Assembly: GCF_001302565.1 (NCBI RefSeq)
Contig: NZ_CP012750.1
Location: forward strand, 1,178,001-1,242,000
Source: Glutamicibacter halophytocola
Lineage (GTDB): Bacteria > Actinomycetota > Actinomycetes > Actinomycetales > Micrococcaceae
Reading direction: 5' to 3'
DNA length: 64,000 nucleotides
Part shown: piece after piece, positions 50,149 to 58,617 of the stretch
How the letters are laid out: the number at the start of each line of letters is the position of its first letter
Position numbering within the stretch: the first letter of the stretch is position 1
The notes under the pieces: model-generated
What the model saw: the letters and a program-made list of their open reading frames with translations, nothing else
What the model was told of the DNA's origin: nothing
The model's database searches: none
Program-made: the position numbers and the translations under genes

Positions 50149-51047
50149 GATTAAAACACGCAACACGGGTGGCAGCGGTGGCTGCAGCAGGGACTCTGGC
50201 CTTGGCCGGTTGCTCCGGCTCGGATCCTCTGGCTACGCAGAGCAGTTCTGAGCAGTCGGGATCGGGGAAAGTCGTTGTAGGATCGCAGGCCTACTATTCG
50301 AATGAGATCGTCGCTGAAATTTACGCGCAGGCCCTGGAGAATTCCGGCCTCGAAGTTGAACGGCAGTTCAACATCGGACAGCGTGACGCGTACATGCCCC
50401 AGTTGGAGAACGGCAGCATCAACGTCTTCCCTGAATACACGGGCAATCTGCTGCAGTTCTTCAAGGAAGACACCGAGGCCCGCTCATCGGCCGATGTCTA
50501 CAATGAGCTCGAGAAACAGCTTCCTGAATCACTGGCTGTCTTGGACGAGGCTGAAGCTTCTGACCAGGACTCCTACACGGTCACCCGCAAATTTGCCCAG
50601 GACAATGATCTCAAGAGCATCGAAGACCTCGCACGTGTCGAGGACCAGCTGACCCTTGGCGGACCACCTGAACTGGCCGAGCGCCCATACGGGCCCAAGG
50701 GCCTGGAGAGCACCTACGGGGTGAAGGCCGATTTCTCGGCGACAGGAGACACCACGGTGGAAGATCTTGTTGCAGGAACGGTCAACGTGGCCAACGTGTT
50801 CACCGCGGATCCGCGCATCAAGACCGAAGATCTCGTAGTTCTCGAAGATCCCAAGTCGCTCTTCCTCGCATCCAACGTGGTGCCGGTGGTTACAGCGGAT
50901 CAGTCCTCGACTCTGGGGAAGGTCTTGAACCCGGTCAGCGAGAAGCTTTCGGCCCAAGACCTGATCGACTTGAACGTGCAAAGCACTGTTGAGAAGAAAT
51001 CAGCAGCCGACATTGCCAAGGCGTGGTTGGCCTCTGAGGGGCTCTGA
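50145..51047 (+). CDS. OpuC-type glycine betaine/choline-binding lipoprotein
   Basis: This 300-residue substrate-binding protein has a lipobox (LALAGC, cysteine about 23) and an OpuAC-type domain. The domain shows VVVGSQAYYSNEIVAEIYAQ, FNIGQRDAYMPQLENGSINVFPEYTGNLLQ and NVFTADPRI. The EYTGNLL region corresponds to the quaternary-ammonium binding loop of this family. It completes the four-gene operon. A strong terminator follows, separating it from the Zur-type promoter. Confidence 0.94.
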   Translation: MRLKHATRVAAVAAAGTLALAGCSGSDPLATQSSSEQSGSGKVVVGSQAYYSNEIVAEIYAQALENSGLEVERQFNIGQRDAYMPQLENGSINVFPEYTGNLLQFFKEDTEARSSADVYNELEKQLPESLAVLDEAEASDQDSYTVTRKFAQDNDLKSIEDLARVEDQLTLGGPPELAERPYGPKGLESTYGVKADFSATGDTTVEDLVAGTVNVANVFTADPRIKTEDLVVLEDPKSLFLASNVVPVVTADQSSTLGKVLNPVSEKLSAQDLIDLNVQSTVEKKSAADIAKAWLASEGL

Positions 51048-51078
51048 CTCGTAGCCCGTCCAACGAGCCGCTTATTGC

Positions 51079-51126
51079 GCAAACGGCCGCCATGACAAGA
51101 GAAATCTTGGCATGGCGGCCGTTTGC
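51079..51126 (+). terminator. terminator of the osmoprotectant operon
   Basis: A 16-bp perfect stem (51079-51094 with 51111-51126) is extended by CAAGA/TCTTG nearer the loop. There is no long T-run, but the stem is very stable. Confidence 0.8.
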
Positions 51127-51179
51127 CGTATCCAACTGCGGAATTCTTTCATAGCCACCTGGATCAAGGCTTGCTTGTT

Positions 51180-51209
51180 TTGACTAATGATAATGATTCG
51201 CATTAGTGT
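51180..51209 (+). promoter_or_regulatory. promoter with embedded Zur box for the metallophore operon
   Basis: TTGACT (51180-51185) and TAGTGT (51204-51209) are 18 bases apart. The spacer is filled by TGATAATGATTCGCA (51188-51202), which fits the actinobacterial Zur pattern TGnnAATGATTnnCA, extended to a 19-bp imperfect palindrome (51186-51204). Zinc-loaded Zur bound here would exclude RNA polymerase. A Fur-type protein is the alternative, but the operon content favours zinc. Confidence 0.75.
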
Positions 51210-51282
51210 TTAGGTTTGTTGGCCGGATTGGTGCCGAAATCCGGTGCTGATAGATGGCCTGCAATGAACGGAGCACTGATCA

Positions 51283-52314
51283 ATGAAGAGAATGAGTCCT
51301 TGGATGCTGGCGATGCCTGCTGTGGTCTTGGCCTTTGCCACTGGCTGCAGCAGTCCGGCGGGATCGGGCAGCCTGCCCGCAAGCACTGGCACCAGCACCG
51401 GCACGGAGAACATCACGCTGGATAGCTGCGGCAGGTCCGTCGAATTCGACAAGGCGCCATCGAGCGTCCTGGCCGTAGGCTCAGAAGCGCCTTCCTTGCT
51501 CGTGGCCGCCGGGGCTGGCGACAAGCTCACGCATTACGCGGGAAGCCTGAACGTCCCGTTCGACGAGCAGACCAGGGCAATCGTCGATAATGCCGAGCGG
51601 ATCACCGAGGATTCCCATGACGTCTCCTATGAAATGATCCTGGATTCCGGAGCCGATGTAGTGATTGGGACGGATATTGCTGCCGGAGTCGATTTGAATT
51701 CGCTGGCCGAGCGCCTGGAAAGCGCCGGCATCAAGATGCTCACCGTCAGCGGTTATTGCGCCGGATTCGAGGACCGTTCGACCGGAGGCCTCAGCGGCTT
51801 CGAGCAGATCTACAAGGACGTGGAATCCTACGGCCAGCTTTTCGGCACCGAAGAGACTGGCAAGGAATCAGTCGACCAGATGCGCGATCGCGTAGCTGCG
51901 GCAGCACGCGGCATCAAAGGGCAAGACGGGCAACGCGGGCTTCCGCTGTACGTCCCGGCCTCGGGGGCACTGGGATCCTACGGACATGAGTCATTGATCG
52001 ATGAGCAGCTGGATCTGCTGGGCATGCAAAACGTCTTCAGCGACGTGCCGAAACGCTATTTCGAACCCTCCAACGAAGAACTCGTTAACAGTGCCGCCGA
52101 CAAGCTCTTCGGCATGTACCTGCCAACTGGGTCCTCCGGCCTGGAAACGGATCAGCAAGTGCTTGACGAAGTCCGCCAACGAGCTGAGCTGAAAGGGCTG
52201 CCGGCTCTCCAGGACAAAGACGCTATCGTGCCGTTGAACTACTACTATTCCTCGCCGGGGCCGCTGGCCGTGGACGGCGTTGAAATCATGGCAAAGCAGC
52301 TGGCCCAGCGATGA
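51283..52314 (+). CDS. metal-complex ABC transporter substrate-binding lipoprotein (siderophore type)
   Basis: This 343-residue protein has a lipobox (FATGC, cysteine about 22) and a helical-backbone binding domain of the FecB/BtuF type (Peripla_BP_2). Visible are ITLDSCGRSVEFDKAPSSVLAVG, SEAPSLLVAAGAGDKL, YEMILDSGADVVIG and GLSGFEQIYKDVESYGQLFG. The first gene after the Zur-box promoter, it overlaps the racemase gene (ATGA). It should capture the metal-metallophore complex for the permease and ATPase at the end of the operon. ATG 51292 is an alternative start. Confidence 0.9.
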   Translation: MKRMSPWMLAMPAVVLAFATGCSSPAGSGSLPASTGTSTGTENITLDSCGRSVEFDKAPSSVLAVGSEAPSLLVAAGAGDKLTHYAGSLNVPFDEQTRAIVDNAERITEDSHDVSYEMILDSGADVVIGTDIAAGVDLNSLAERLESAGIKMLTVSGYCAGFEDRSTGGLSGFEQIYKDVESYGQLFGTEETGKESVDQMRDRVAAAARGIKGQDGQRGLPLYVPASGALGSYGHESLIDEQLDLLGMQNVFSDVPKRYFEPSNEELVNSAADKLFGMYLPTGSSGLETDQQVLDEVRQRAELKGLPALQDKDAIVPLNYYYSSPGPLAVDGVEIMAKQLAQR

Positions 52315-53225
52315 CCCGCGTTGATCTGCGCCCTCGAACAGCGGGGATTGCGCGGCATCGATCCGCGCATGCCCGGCCTCGCCGTCCAAGCCAGGAACTG
52401 GTCCACGGGGCACGGCCAATTGAATTCGTGAAACTGAGCCCGGCATCGAATACCACCCTCCTGGTGACCAGCCGCCATGCGAAAAGCCAGTACCCATCGA
52501 TAGCCCGCCAGCTGATGCGCACCGAGCATGTCCATGCTGAGCAAGTCGGGTTTGTCCTTCCGCCTCGCGCCCCCTCCGCCCAAACCCGGCTGCACATGGC
52601 CGGGGACGAACTTTGCGCCAACGCCTGCATGTCGCTAGCGGCATTGCATGCGGCGACCAGCACCGAGCGCGGCGAGCTGAGCCTGCGCATTGAAACTTCC
52701 GGTGCAGAACAACCGCTCCATTCCACAGCCCAGCGGCTGGAAGCGGGGTACCGGTGCCAACTGCAATTGCCCCTGCCGCAGCAGATTGAACCGTACCCGC
52801 TCTCCGGAGCTGCCGGCTGCGCATTAGTCCGGTATCCCGACGCTGTGCACCTGATCATCGAATGCCAAGCATCGGATCGCGCTGAACGCCACCGGGCGCG
52901 AAGATTGGCGCTGGAGATGGCAAGCACCCAGGGCACTTCAGTCATCGGAATCATGCTCTACGACCCCAGTCGGGGCGAGCTGGCCCCGCTGGTGAACGTC
53001 CCGGCGCTGGGCAGCCTGGTCTGGGAAAGCAGCTGCGGATCGGGAACGGCTGCGCTCGGCGCCTACCTGGCGGCCCAAGCCGGAAGCGATATTGCAGCCG
53101 AGATCAAGCAACCCGGTGGCACCATGCACGTCAAGGCGCGTTGCAGCAAGGCCGCCATCACTGATCTGTGGATCAGCACCGACATCCAAATCGTCGCCCA
53201 AGGAACGGCATATATCCATGACTGA
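52311..53225 (+). CDS. cntK: DapF-fold amino-acid racemase, CntK-like
   Basis: This 304-residue protein has the two-cysteine active site of diaminopimelate-epimerase-fold racemases: C102 in MAGDELCANAC and C243 in SSCGSGTAAL. The MAG-x-E-x-C-x-NA form is that of CntK, the histidine racemase of staphylopine synthesis, rather than true DapF. About 35 residues before IEFVKLSPASN are Arg/His-rich and may be an over-long start (GTG near 52428 is an alternative). It is coupled to the genes on both sides. D-histidine is the likely product, but another amino acid is possible. Confidence 0.85.
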   Translation: MTRVDLRPRTAGIARHRSAHARPRRPSQELVHGARPIEFVKLSPASNTTLLVTSRHAKSQYPSIARQLMRTEHVHAEQVGFVLPPRAPSAQTRLHMAGDELCANACMSLAALHAATSTERGELSLRIETSGAEQPLHSTAQRLEAGYRCQLQLPLPQQIEPYPLSGAAGCALVRYPDAVHLIIECQASDRAERHRARRLALEMASTQGTSVIGIMLYDPSRGELAPLVNVPALGSLVWESSCGSGTAALGAYLAAQAGSDIAAEIKQPGGTMHVKARCSKAAITDLWISTDIQIVAQGTAYIHD

Positions 53226-54054
53226 TTTCCCGCTTGCCACCACCGACGCCGTGCGGCAACCGCTGTCCGCCACGCTGCATGGCTATCTCGGCAAATTCAC
53301 CGAAGCCGCCCACCACTACGACGGATCCACGCACCAAGCAGAACGCCTGGAAGCGCTGCTGGGCGCATACTCGGCCTTGATCACCGATCCGGGCAATGAA
53401 CCGGAATATGCCAAGCTGGCAGCCACCGAGTCCGGGAGCATGCTGGCAGGGCAATTGCGCGCCCAATCCGCCCGGTGCGTTGCGATCCTCGAGAAGTACC
53501 GGGCATTGCATCTGCTCAACGGGAAGACCGGGGCCGACGGCTATTTCGCCAACATCGAATCATGCATCGATGAAGAGTTCGGGGCGGTCGCTCCGAAGGC
53601 CCAGTCAAAGGTCCTGTTGATCGGCTCAGGCTCCTTCCCGATGACCCTGCTGAATCTTGCCTCGCGCACCGGGGCCACGACAGCAGGCATCGATATTGAT
53701 CCCGAAGCCCTTGATCTTGGCCGCCAAGTAGTCCAGCTGCTGGGCGGCAATCTGAAGACCACGCTCAGCTGCGAGCCGATAGAAGAACTGGAGTTCTTGC
53801 GCGAGGCAACGCATGTGGTCATCAGCTCCACGGTGCAGGCAAAGTACCAGATGCTGCACCGGATGCACCCATTGACCCGCGACGACGTGGTGGTGGCCAT
53901 GCGCTACGGCGAAGGCCTGAAATCGCTGTTCAACTATCCCAAGGAGCCGGTGGATGCACAGCGCTGGAACTTGGCCGAAACCATTGAGCAGCCGCAACAG
54001 ATATTCGATATCGCGCTGTATTCCAAGCAGCGCCCCCACAGGAAAGGCAACTAG
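53218..54054 (+). CDS. cntL: nicotianamine synthase-like aminobutyrate transferase, CntL-like
   Basis: This is a 278-residue SAM-dependent enzyme. The N-terminal helical part (about 1-120) carries FTEAAHHYDGSTHQAERLEALL. The Rossmann domain has KVLLIGSGSFPMTLL, TAGIDIDPEALDLG and HVVISSTVQAKYQML. This matches bacterial nicotianamine-synthase-like enzymes that transfer one aminobutyrate unit from SAM to an amino acid such as histidine. The start overlaps the racemase by 8 bases; the longer frame to 53092 is rejected. It is followed after 3 bases by the opine dehydrogenase. Confidence 0.92.
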   Translation: MTDFPLATTDAVRQPLSATLHGYLGKFTEAAHHYDGSTHQAERLEALLGAYSALITDPGNEPEYAKLAATESGSMLAGQLRAQSARCVAILEKYRALHLLNGKTGADGYFANIESCIDEEFGAVAPKAQSKVLLIGSGSFPMTLLNLASRTGATTAGIDIDPEALDLGRQVVQLLGGNLKTTLSCEPIEELEFLREATHVVISSTVQAKYQMLHRMHPLTRDDVVVAMRYGEGLKSLFNYPKEPVDAQRWNLAETIEQPQQIFDIALYSKQRPHRKGN

Positions 54055-54057
54055 CCC

Positions 54058-55353
54058 ATGGATGAACTGGGAAATATCCTGATTGCCGGCACCGGGCCAG
54101 TTGCTGTGCAGAGCGCGGTGCTGCTCGCGCAATTGCCCGGTGAACTGGGAATCGCCGGACGCGATTCGACACGGGCCGCCGAATTCTTCACCAGCGTGGA
54201 GCACCACGGCAAGCACGTGCAAGCCCAGGTGCAGAACCCGGCCCACCGTGCGCTGGCCGGCCAAGCGCGCCTGGCGCATCGCTACCTCGGATACCATCGG
54301 GTGCGCCCGGACTGGGACACCTTGGTGATGGCCGTGCCTGCCGATGCCTACCTGCCGGCGCTTCGCGCGCTGCCCGAGGAAACCTTGTCCGCCATGAAAA
54401 GGATCGTGCTGCTCTCGCCCACCCTCGGCTCGGCCAAGCTCGTGGTCGAATATGCCCGGCGCAGGGCAGCGCATCCGGAAGTCATCAGCTGCTCAAGCTA
54501 TTTGGGAGATAGCCGCCAGATTGCCGGGACCAGCGGAATCAAGGTGCTCACCGCGGGGGTGAAAAAACGGATTTATCTCGGGAGCACAAGGACCCAGAGC
54601 CCTGCGGCGGCCCGGCTGGCCGCAGTACTGGAAGCCGCAGGTACTGCCGTGCAAGCTGCCAGCACGCCGGTGGAAGCTGAAGCCCGCAATATGTCCCTGT
54701 ATGTGCACCCGGCACTGTTCATGAACGAGCTGGCGCTGCAGGCGGTATTCTCCCCGGGACCGGTCCCCAAATACGTCTACAAGCTCTATCCCGAAGGCCC
54801 GGTTGCCCCCGCCCTGATCCACACCATGGCGCAGGCCTGGCGGGAGCTGAACGCTGTCACCGGGGCGCTGGGCGGCCAAGGCGTCAATCTGCTGCAGTTC
54901 ATGCTGGAGGACGGATACCCGGTGCGCCCCGAAAGCATCACCCCGCAGGCGGCAGCCAATTTTGACAAGCTCCCGGCAGCAGAACAGGAATACCTGCTCT
55001 ACGTCCGCTACGCGTCGTTGCTGATCGACCCCTACTCGCAGCCCGACGAGCACGGGCGCTACTTCGACTTCTCCGCCATCGCCTTCCGTCCGATCTTCAT
55101 CAACGACCAGGGCCAGTGGGACATCCCGCGGATGCCCAAGGAGGATTACTACCGGACCAAGATCATCCAGGGCCTGGCGCGAAAACACGCGGTGCCCTGC
55201 CCGATGATCGACCAGTTGCTCGGAAACTACGAGCGGGCACTGGAAGACGCGGCGCGGCAGCTGGAACCCCAGCCGTGTTCGCCGCAGTTCCGCGTCGAGG
55301 ATTTCTCCGATCACGTGGACATGATCGGCTCCCCGTCAAGGAGCGCGGCATGA
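54058..55353 (+). CDS. cntM: opine metallophore dehydrogenase, CntM-like
   Basis: This 431-residue NAD(P)H-dependent opine dehydrogenase shows ILIAGTGPVAVQSAVLL, VMAVPADAYLPALRALP, the characteristic ISCSSYLGDSR and LYVHPALFMNELALQAVF. It would reductively condense the aminobutyryl amino acid with pyruvate (as for staphylopine) or 2-oxoglutarate (as for pseudopaline); sequence alone does not settle which. AGGAAAGG precedes the ATG, and the end overlaps the exporter (ATGA). With CntK- and CntL-like enzymes it completes the three-step pathway. Confidence 0.93.
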   Translation: MDELGNILIAGTGPVAVQSAVLLAQLPGELGIAGRDSTRAAEFFTSVEHHGKHVQAQVQNPAHRALAGQARLAHRYLGYHRVRPDWDTLVMAVPADAYLPALRALPEETLSAMKRIVLLSPTLGSAKLVVEYARRRAAHPEVISCSSYLGDSRQIAGTSGIKVLTAGVKKRIYLGSTRTQSPAAARLAAVLEAAGTAVQAASTPVEAEARNMSLYVHPALFMNELALQAVFSPGPVPKYVYKLYPEGPVAPALIHTMAQAWRELNAVTGALGGQGVNLLQFMLEDGYPVRPESITPQAAANFDKLPAAEQEYLLYVRYASLLIDPYSQPDEHGRYFDFSAIAFRPIFINDQGQWDIPRMPKEDYYRTKIIQGLARKHAVPCPMIDQLLGNYERALEDAARQLEPQPCSPQFRVEDFSDHVDMIGSPSRSAA

Positions 55354-56612
55354 AGCAAGCAGAAATGAATTCCACGCAGCCGCTGCCCAGCGAGCGCCGG
55401 ATCATCGCCGAAATCTGGCCGGCCCTGCTGGCCTCGGCGCTGGGGCTGCTGCCCTTCACCGTGCTCAGCACCTTTCTGGTGCCGATCGCGGATTGGGCCG
55501 GAGCAGGAGTGGCCGAGACCGGCACCCTGCGCGGTCTGGCCGGGGTGGGCGCGGTGCTGGCGGGCGTGGCTGCCGCCCCGCTGATCGGCCGCATCGCCCC
55601 GGGCACCGTGGCCGCCGCCGCACTGGGGCTCATGGGGGTCGCCGCGGTGCTGGGCACCTTCTCCGGGCTGGCCGCATTGGCGGCCTTCTGCCTGGCCACC
55701 GGCATATCCAATGCGCTGCTCTACCCGGCGCTGTCCACCGCCGCAGCTGACCGGTTCGGCACCACCCCGGCCGCAGGGCGCGCGGCCACCTTGGTGATGA
55801 CGGCGCAGACCTTGGCCTCCACGCTCGGAGCGCCGCTGCTGGTGCTCCCGGCCCTGTGGTGGGGGTGGCAGGGGAACCTGATCGCGATCGCCGTGTTGAG
55901 CCTCGTGCTCATCCCCGCGGTGGTGCGCTACGGCCGCGCCCATGGCGCCGGCACCGCAGATGCCGCAGGCAGCGGATCCGGGCAGGTGGCGCGAATGGGC
56001 TATATCGCGGCCTTCCGGGCCTTGGGCGCGGTGCCCGGGGCACGGGCCCTGCTGCTGGTTTCCTTCGGCCGGGCCGGAGCGTTGATGGGGCACTTGGCAT
56101 TCCTCGCGCCGCTGTACGCCGACAAGTTCCAGCTGACCGCCAGCGAGTTCGCCTTTGCCTGGTCCGTAAGCGGCGGGGCGTTTTTCCTCGGCCACCTGCT
56201 GGCCGGAAGGATGCTCAACACCGAAGTATCCGAACGGCGCACCCGCGCGGTGATGGCCATCTGCCTCGGCACCGCCTTGGCAGCCCTGCTCGGGGTCTAC
56301 CTGTCACCGGCGCTTCCGCTGGCCCTGTTGTGCACCGCGCTGCTATCGGCCAGCCATGCCGTGGTCTCGGCCGCGGTGACAACCTTGCTGGTGGCCCGGT
56401 GCACCCAGGTGCGCGGCACCGCACTGGGCATGAATGCCGCTGGCATGAGCCTGGGGCTGTTCCTGGGCACGGCCGCCTCCGGGGCCGCGCTGGCCGCCGC
56501 CGGCTACCTGGGCGCAGCCGCCGTGCTCGGCGCCTTGACCCTGCTGGCCCTTGGCGCCGCGCTGGCCGTTCCTGCCAGAACCACCGGCCAGATCCAGGGG
56601 CAACAGCCATGA
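55350..56612 (+). CDS. MFS exporter, probably of the metallophore
   Basis: This is a 420-residue membrane protein with 12 predicted helices, beginning about residue 22 (WPALLASALGLLPFTVLS). It has GRIAPGTVAAAALGLMG after TM2 and a hydrophilic central loop (GRAHGAGTADAAGSGSGQ). In staphylopine loci the exporter CntE is also an MFS protein, and the position here after the dehydrogenase supports the same job. It is coupled to both neighbours by 4-base overlaps. The region is noticeably GC-rich compared with the other islands. Confidence 0.9.
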   Translation: MKQAEMNSTQPLPSERRIIAEIWPALLASALGLLPFTVLSTFLVPIADWAGAGVAETGTLRGLAGVGAVLAGVAAAPLIGRIAPGTVAAAALGLMGVAAVLGTFSGLAALAAFCLATGISNALLYPALSTAAADRFGTTPAAGRAATLVMTAQTLASTLGAPLLVLPALWWGWQGNLIAIAVLSLVLIPAVVRYGRAHGAGTADAAGSGSGQVARMGYIAAFRALGAVPGARALLLVSFGRAGALMGHLAFLAPLYADKFQLTASEFAFAWSVSGGAFFLGHLLAGRMLNTEVSERRTRAVMAICLGTALAALLGVYLSPALPLALLCTALLSASHAVVSAAVTTLLVARCTQVRGTALGMNAAGMSLGLFLGTAASGAALAAAGYLGAAAVLGALTLLALGAALAVPARTTGQIQGQQP

Positions 56613-57715
56613 CGCACAGTCCAACACGCGAGCGCCCCGGCTTCGAGCCACTGGTTTTCTCCGGCGACGACCTGGAACATGACCAGCGCACCCGGCACGC
56701 CTGGATCTGGAATGCCGGCCTGCTGGCGGCCCTGCTGCTGACCCTGCCCATTGCGGTGGGGCTCGGACCGGTCTCCATCGAGCCTGGCACGGTGCTGCAG
56801 ATCCTCGCGCAAAACTTCGGGGCTGGCCCGGAAGCAGGGGACTGGAGCGCCTCGGAGCAATCCATTGTGCTGCTCTTGCGCGTGCCCCGGGTGCTGCTGG
56901 GAGCGGCCGTGGGCGCCGGCCTGGCGCTCGCCGGGGTGGCGCTGCAGGCCCTGACCCGCAACATCCTGGCCGAACCCTACCTGCTCGGGGTGACCTCGGG
57001 CGCCTCCACCCTGTCCGCGGCCTCGATCCTCTTCGGCGCCACCGCGGGAATCGGCACGGCTTCGCTGGCCACCAGCGCCTTTTCCGGCGCCCTGGCCGCC
57101 GGCATCGCGGTGTTCCTGCTGGCGCGGGTCGGCTCGCAGATGACCTCCACGCGGCTGGTGCTGGCAGGTGTCTCGGTCGGATATGTCCTGCATGCGCTGA
57201 CCTCGCTGCTGATTTTTGCCTCCGACGATCCCAATGCGGGCCGATCGGTGCTGTTCTGGACCTTGGGGTCGCTGGCCCAGGCCACCGGCCAATCGGCCCT
57301 GGCCACGTGGGTGGTGGTGCTGGGCACGCTGGGATGCCTCATGTGCTGGTCCCGGCCGATGGACGCCCTGGCCATCGGCGATGCCACCGCCCAGACACTG
57401 GGGATCAAGCCTGCGAAACTGCGGGCGGCGGTGATGATCGTGACCGCGCTGTGCGTCGGTGCGCTGGTGGCGGCCTCCGGGGGCATCGGCTTTGTGGGGC
57501 TCATTATCCCGCACGTCGCCCGGCTGTGCGTCGGGTCGACCCACCGCCAGCTGCTTCCGGCGGCAGCGCTGCTGGGCGCGCTGTTCCTGCTCTGGGCCGA
57601 CGTCCTGGCCAGGACCGCTTTGGCGCCGCAGGAGCTGCCCCTGGGAATTGTCACCGCGCTGCTTGGCGCGCCATTGCTCTTCATGCTGGTGCGCAAGCTG
57701 AACCCCGCCCAATGA
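56609..57715 (+). CDS. FecCD-type metal/siderophore ABC transporter permease
   Basis: This 368-residue permease has about 9-10 helices of the BtuC/FecCD family. Visible are LLLRVPRVLLGAAVGAGLALAG, LTRNILAEPYLLGVTSGAS, ASGGIGFVGLIIPHVARL and LGIVTALLGAPLLFMLVRK. An acidic, hydrophilic N-terminal tail of about 35 residues is unusual. A single permease gene implies a homodimer. It would import the metal-loaded opine delivered by the binding protein at 51283. Staphylopine itself uses an Opp-type importer, so this importer class is different. Confidence 0.92.
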   Translation: MTHSPTRERPGFEPLVFSGDDLEHDQRTRHAWIWNAGLLAALLLTLPIAVGLGPVSIEPGTVLQILAQNFGAGPEAGDWSASEQSIVLLLRVPRVLLGAAVGAGLALAGVALQALTRNILAEPYLLGVTSGASTLSAASILFGATAGIGTASLATSAFSGALAAGIAVFLLARVGSQMTSTRLVLAGVSVGYVLHALTSLLIFASDDPNAGRSVLFWTLGSLAQATGQSALATWVVVLGTLGCLMCWSRPMDALAIGDATAQTLGIKPAKLRAAVMIVTALCVGALVAASGGIGFVGLIIPHVARLCVGSTHRQLLPAAALLGALFLLWADVLARTALAPQELPLGIVTALLGAPLLFMLVRKLNPAQ

Positions 57716-57743
57716 GCCACCGCCATCTTCGAAAGGCAAGATC

Positions 57744-58541
57744 ATGATTACAGCTACCGATGTTTCCGCCGGCTACGGAGGAGGGCTGGTGGTTCGCGAG
57801 GTCGGCCTGCAGGCGGACCACGGCGAAGTGGTCGGCCTGATCGGCCCCAACGGCAGCGGCAAGTCCACGTTCCTGCGCACGCTGTACGCCGCCCTGCCCC
57901 CGCGAACCGGGCTGGTCGCCCTGGACCATGAACCGATCAGCGAGCTGCGCGGAAATCGGCTGGCCCGCCGGGTGGCCGTGGTAGCCCAGGAATCGCCCTC
58001 GGAGCTGCCGGCCAGCGTCGCTGACATGGTGCTGCTCGGCCGGGCCCCGCAGCGCAGGGCGTTGGCCGCCTTCACCCGCGAAGACCACCAAGCGGTGGCG
58101 GCCGCCTTGTCCCGGGTCGGCGCCCGGGACCTGGCCAACCGCCGCTACGCCACCCTCTCGGGCGGCGAAAAGCAGCGGGTGCTGGTGGCCAGGACCCTGG
58201 CCCAGCAGGCCGACCACTTGCTGCTCGATGAGCCAACCAATCACCTGGACATCCGCTATCAGCACGAACTGCTGCGCCTGGTCGGGCAATTGGGGGTCAC
58301 CACCGTGGTGGTGCTCCACGACCTGAACCTCGCCGCCCGGTATTGCGACAAGCTGGTGATCCTCAAGGACGGCCAGGCGCTCGCCGCCGGAACCCCGCGA
58401 GAGGTGCTCACCGCGCAGCGGCTGCTGGATGTCTACGGCATTCGCGCCGAGCCGATGGACGTGCAGGGCTGCCTGCAATTGGTCTTCAGCATCGCCGACG
58501 AGCCGCAGCTGCACGATGCGGGCGCGCGGGCCGCCAGATGA
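57744..58541 (+). CDS. FecE-type metal/siderophore ABC transporter ATP-binding protein
   Basis: This 265-residue ATPase has Walker A GPNGSGKSTFL, signature LSGGEKQRVLVARTL, Walker B HLLLDEPTNHLD and H-loop VVVLHDLNLAARY. It matches the BtuD/FecE family that pairs with FecCD permeases. It is separated from the permease gene by 28 bases, with AAGG upstream, and is the last gene of the Zur-type operon. No clear terminator precedes the next gene. Confidence 0.94.
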   Translation: MITATDVSAGYGGGLVVREVGLQADHGEVVGLIGPNGSGKSTFLRTLYAALPPRTGLVALDHEPISELRGNRLARRVAVVAQESPSELPASVADMVLLGRAPQRRALAAFTREDHQAVAAALSRVGARDLANRRYATLSGGEKQRVLVARTLAQQADHLLLDEPTNHLDIRYQHELLRLVGQLGVTTVVVLHDLNLAARYCDKLVILKDGQALAAGTPREVLTAQRLLDVYGIRAEPMDVQGCLQLVFSIADEPQLHDAGARAAR

Positions 58542-58617
58542 TAGCCTCCCGGTAGGTGGAGCGTGCAGGGCCAGGACCTGCCGTCCCAAGCCAAGACCGT
58601 GAAAGGGACCTGACAAC

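Noticed and set aside
47910..51047. Including the OpuC-type transporter in the metallophore system
   Set aside because: A strong terminator and a separate Zur-type promoter divide the two operons, and the binding protein has the quaternary-amine-type motif.
51186..51204. Fur (iron) box interpretation of the palindrome
   Set aside because: Fur and Zur sites look alike, but TGnnAATGATTnnCA fits Zur exactly and opine metallophore genes are often zinc-regulated; Fur is kept only as an alternative.
52311..53225. A second diaminopimelate epimerase (dapF) gene
   Set aside because: The cysteine motifs are of CntK type and the gene is embedded between a metal-binding lipoprotein and a nicotianamine-synthase-like gene, not with cell-wall genes.
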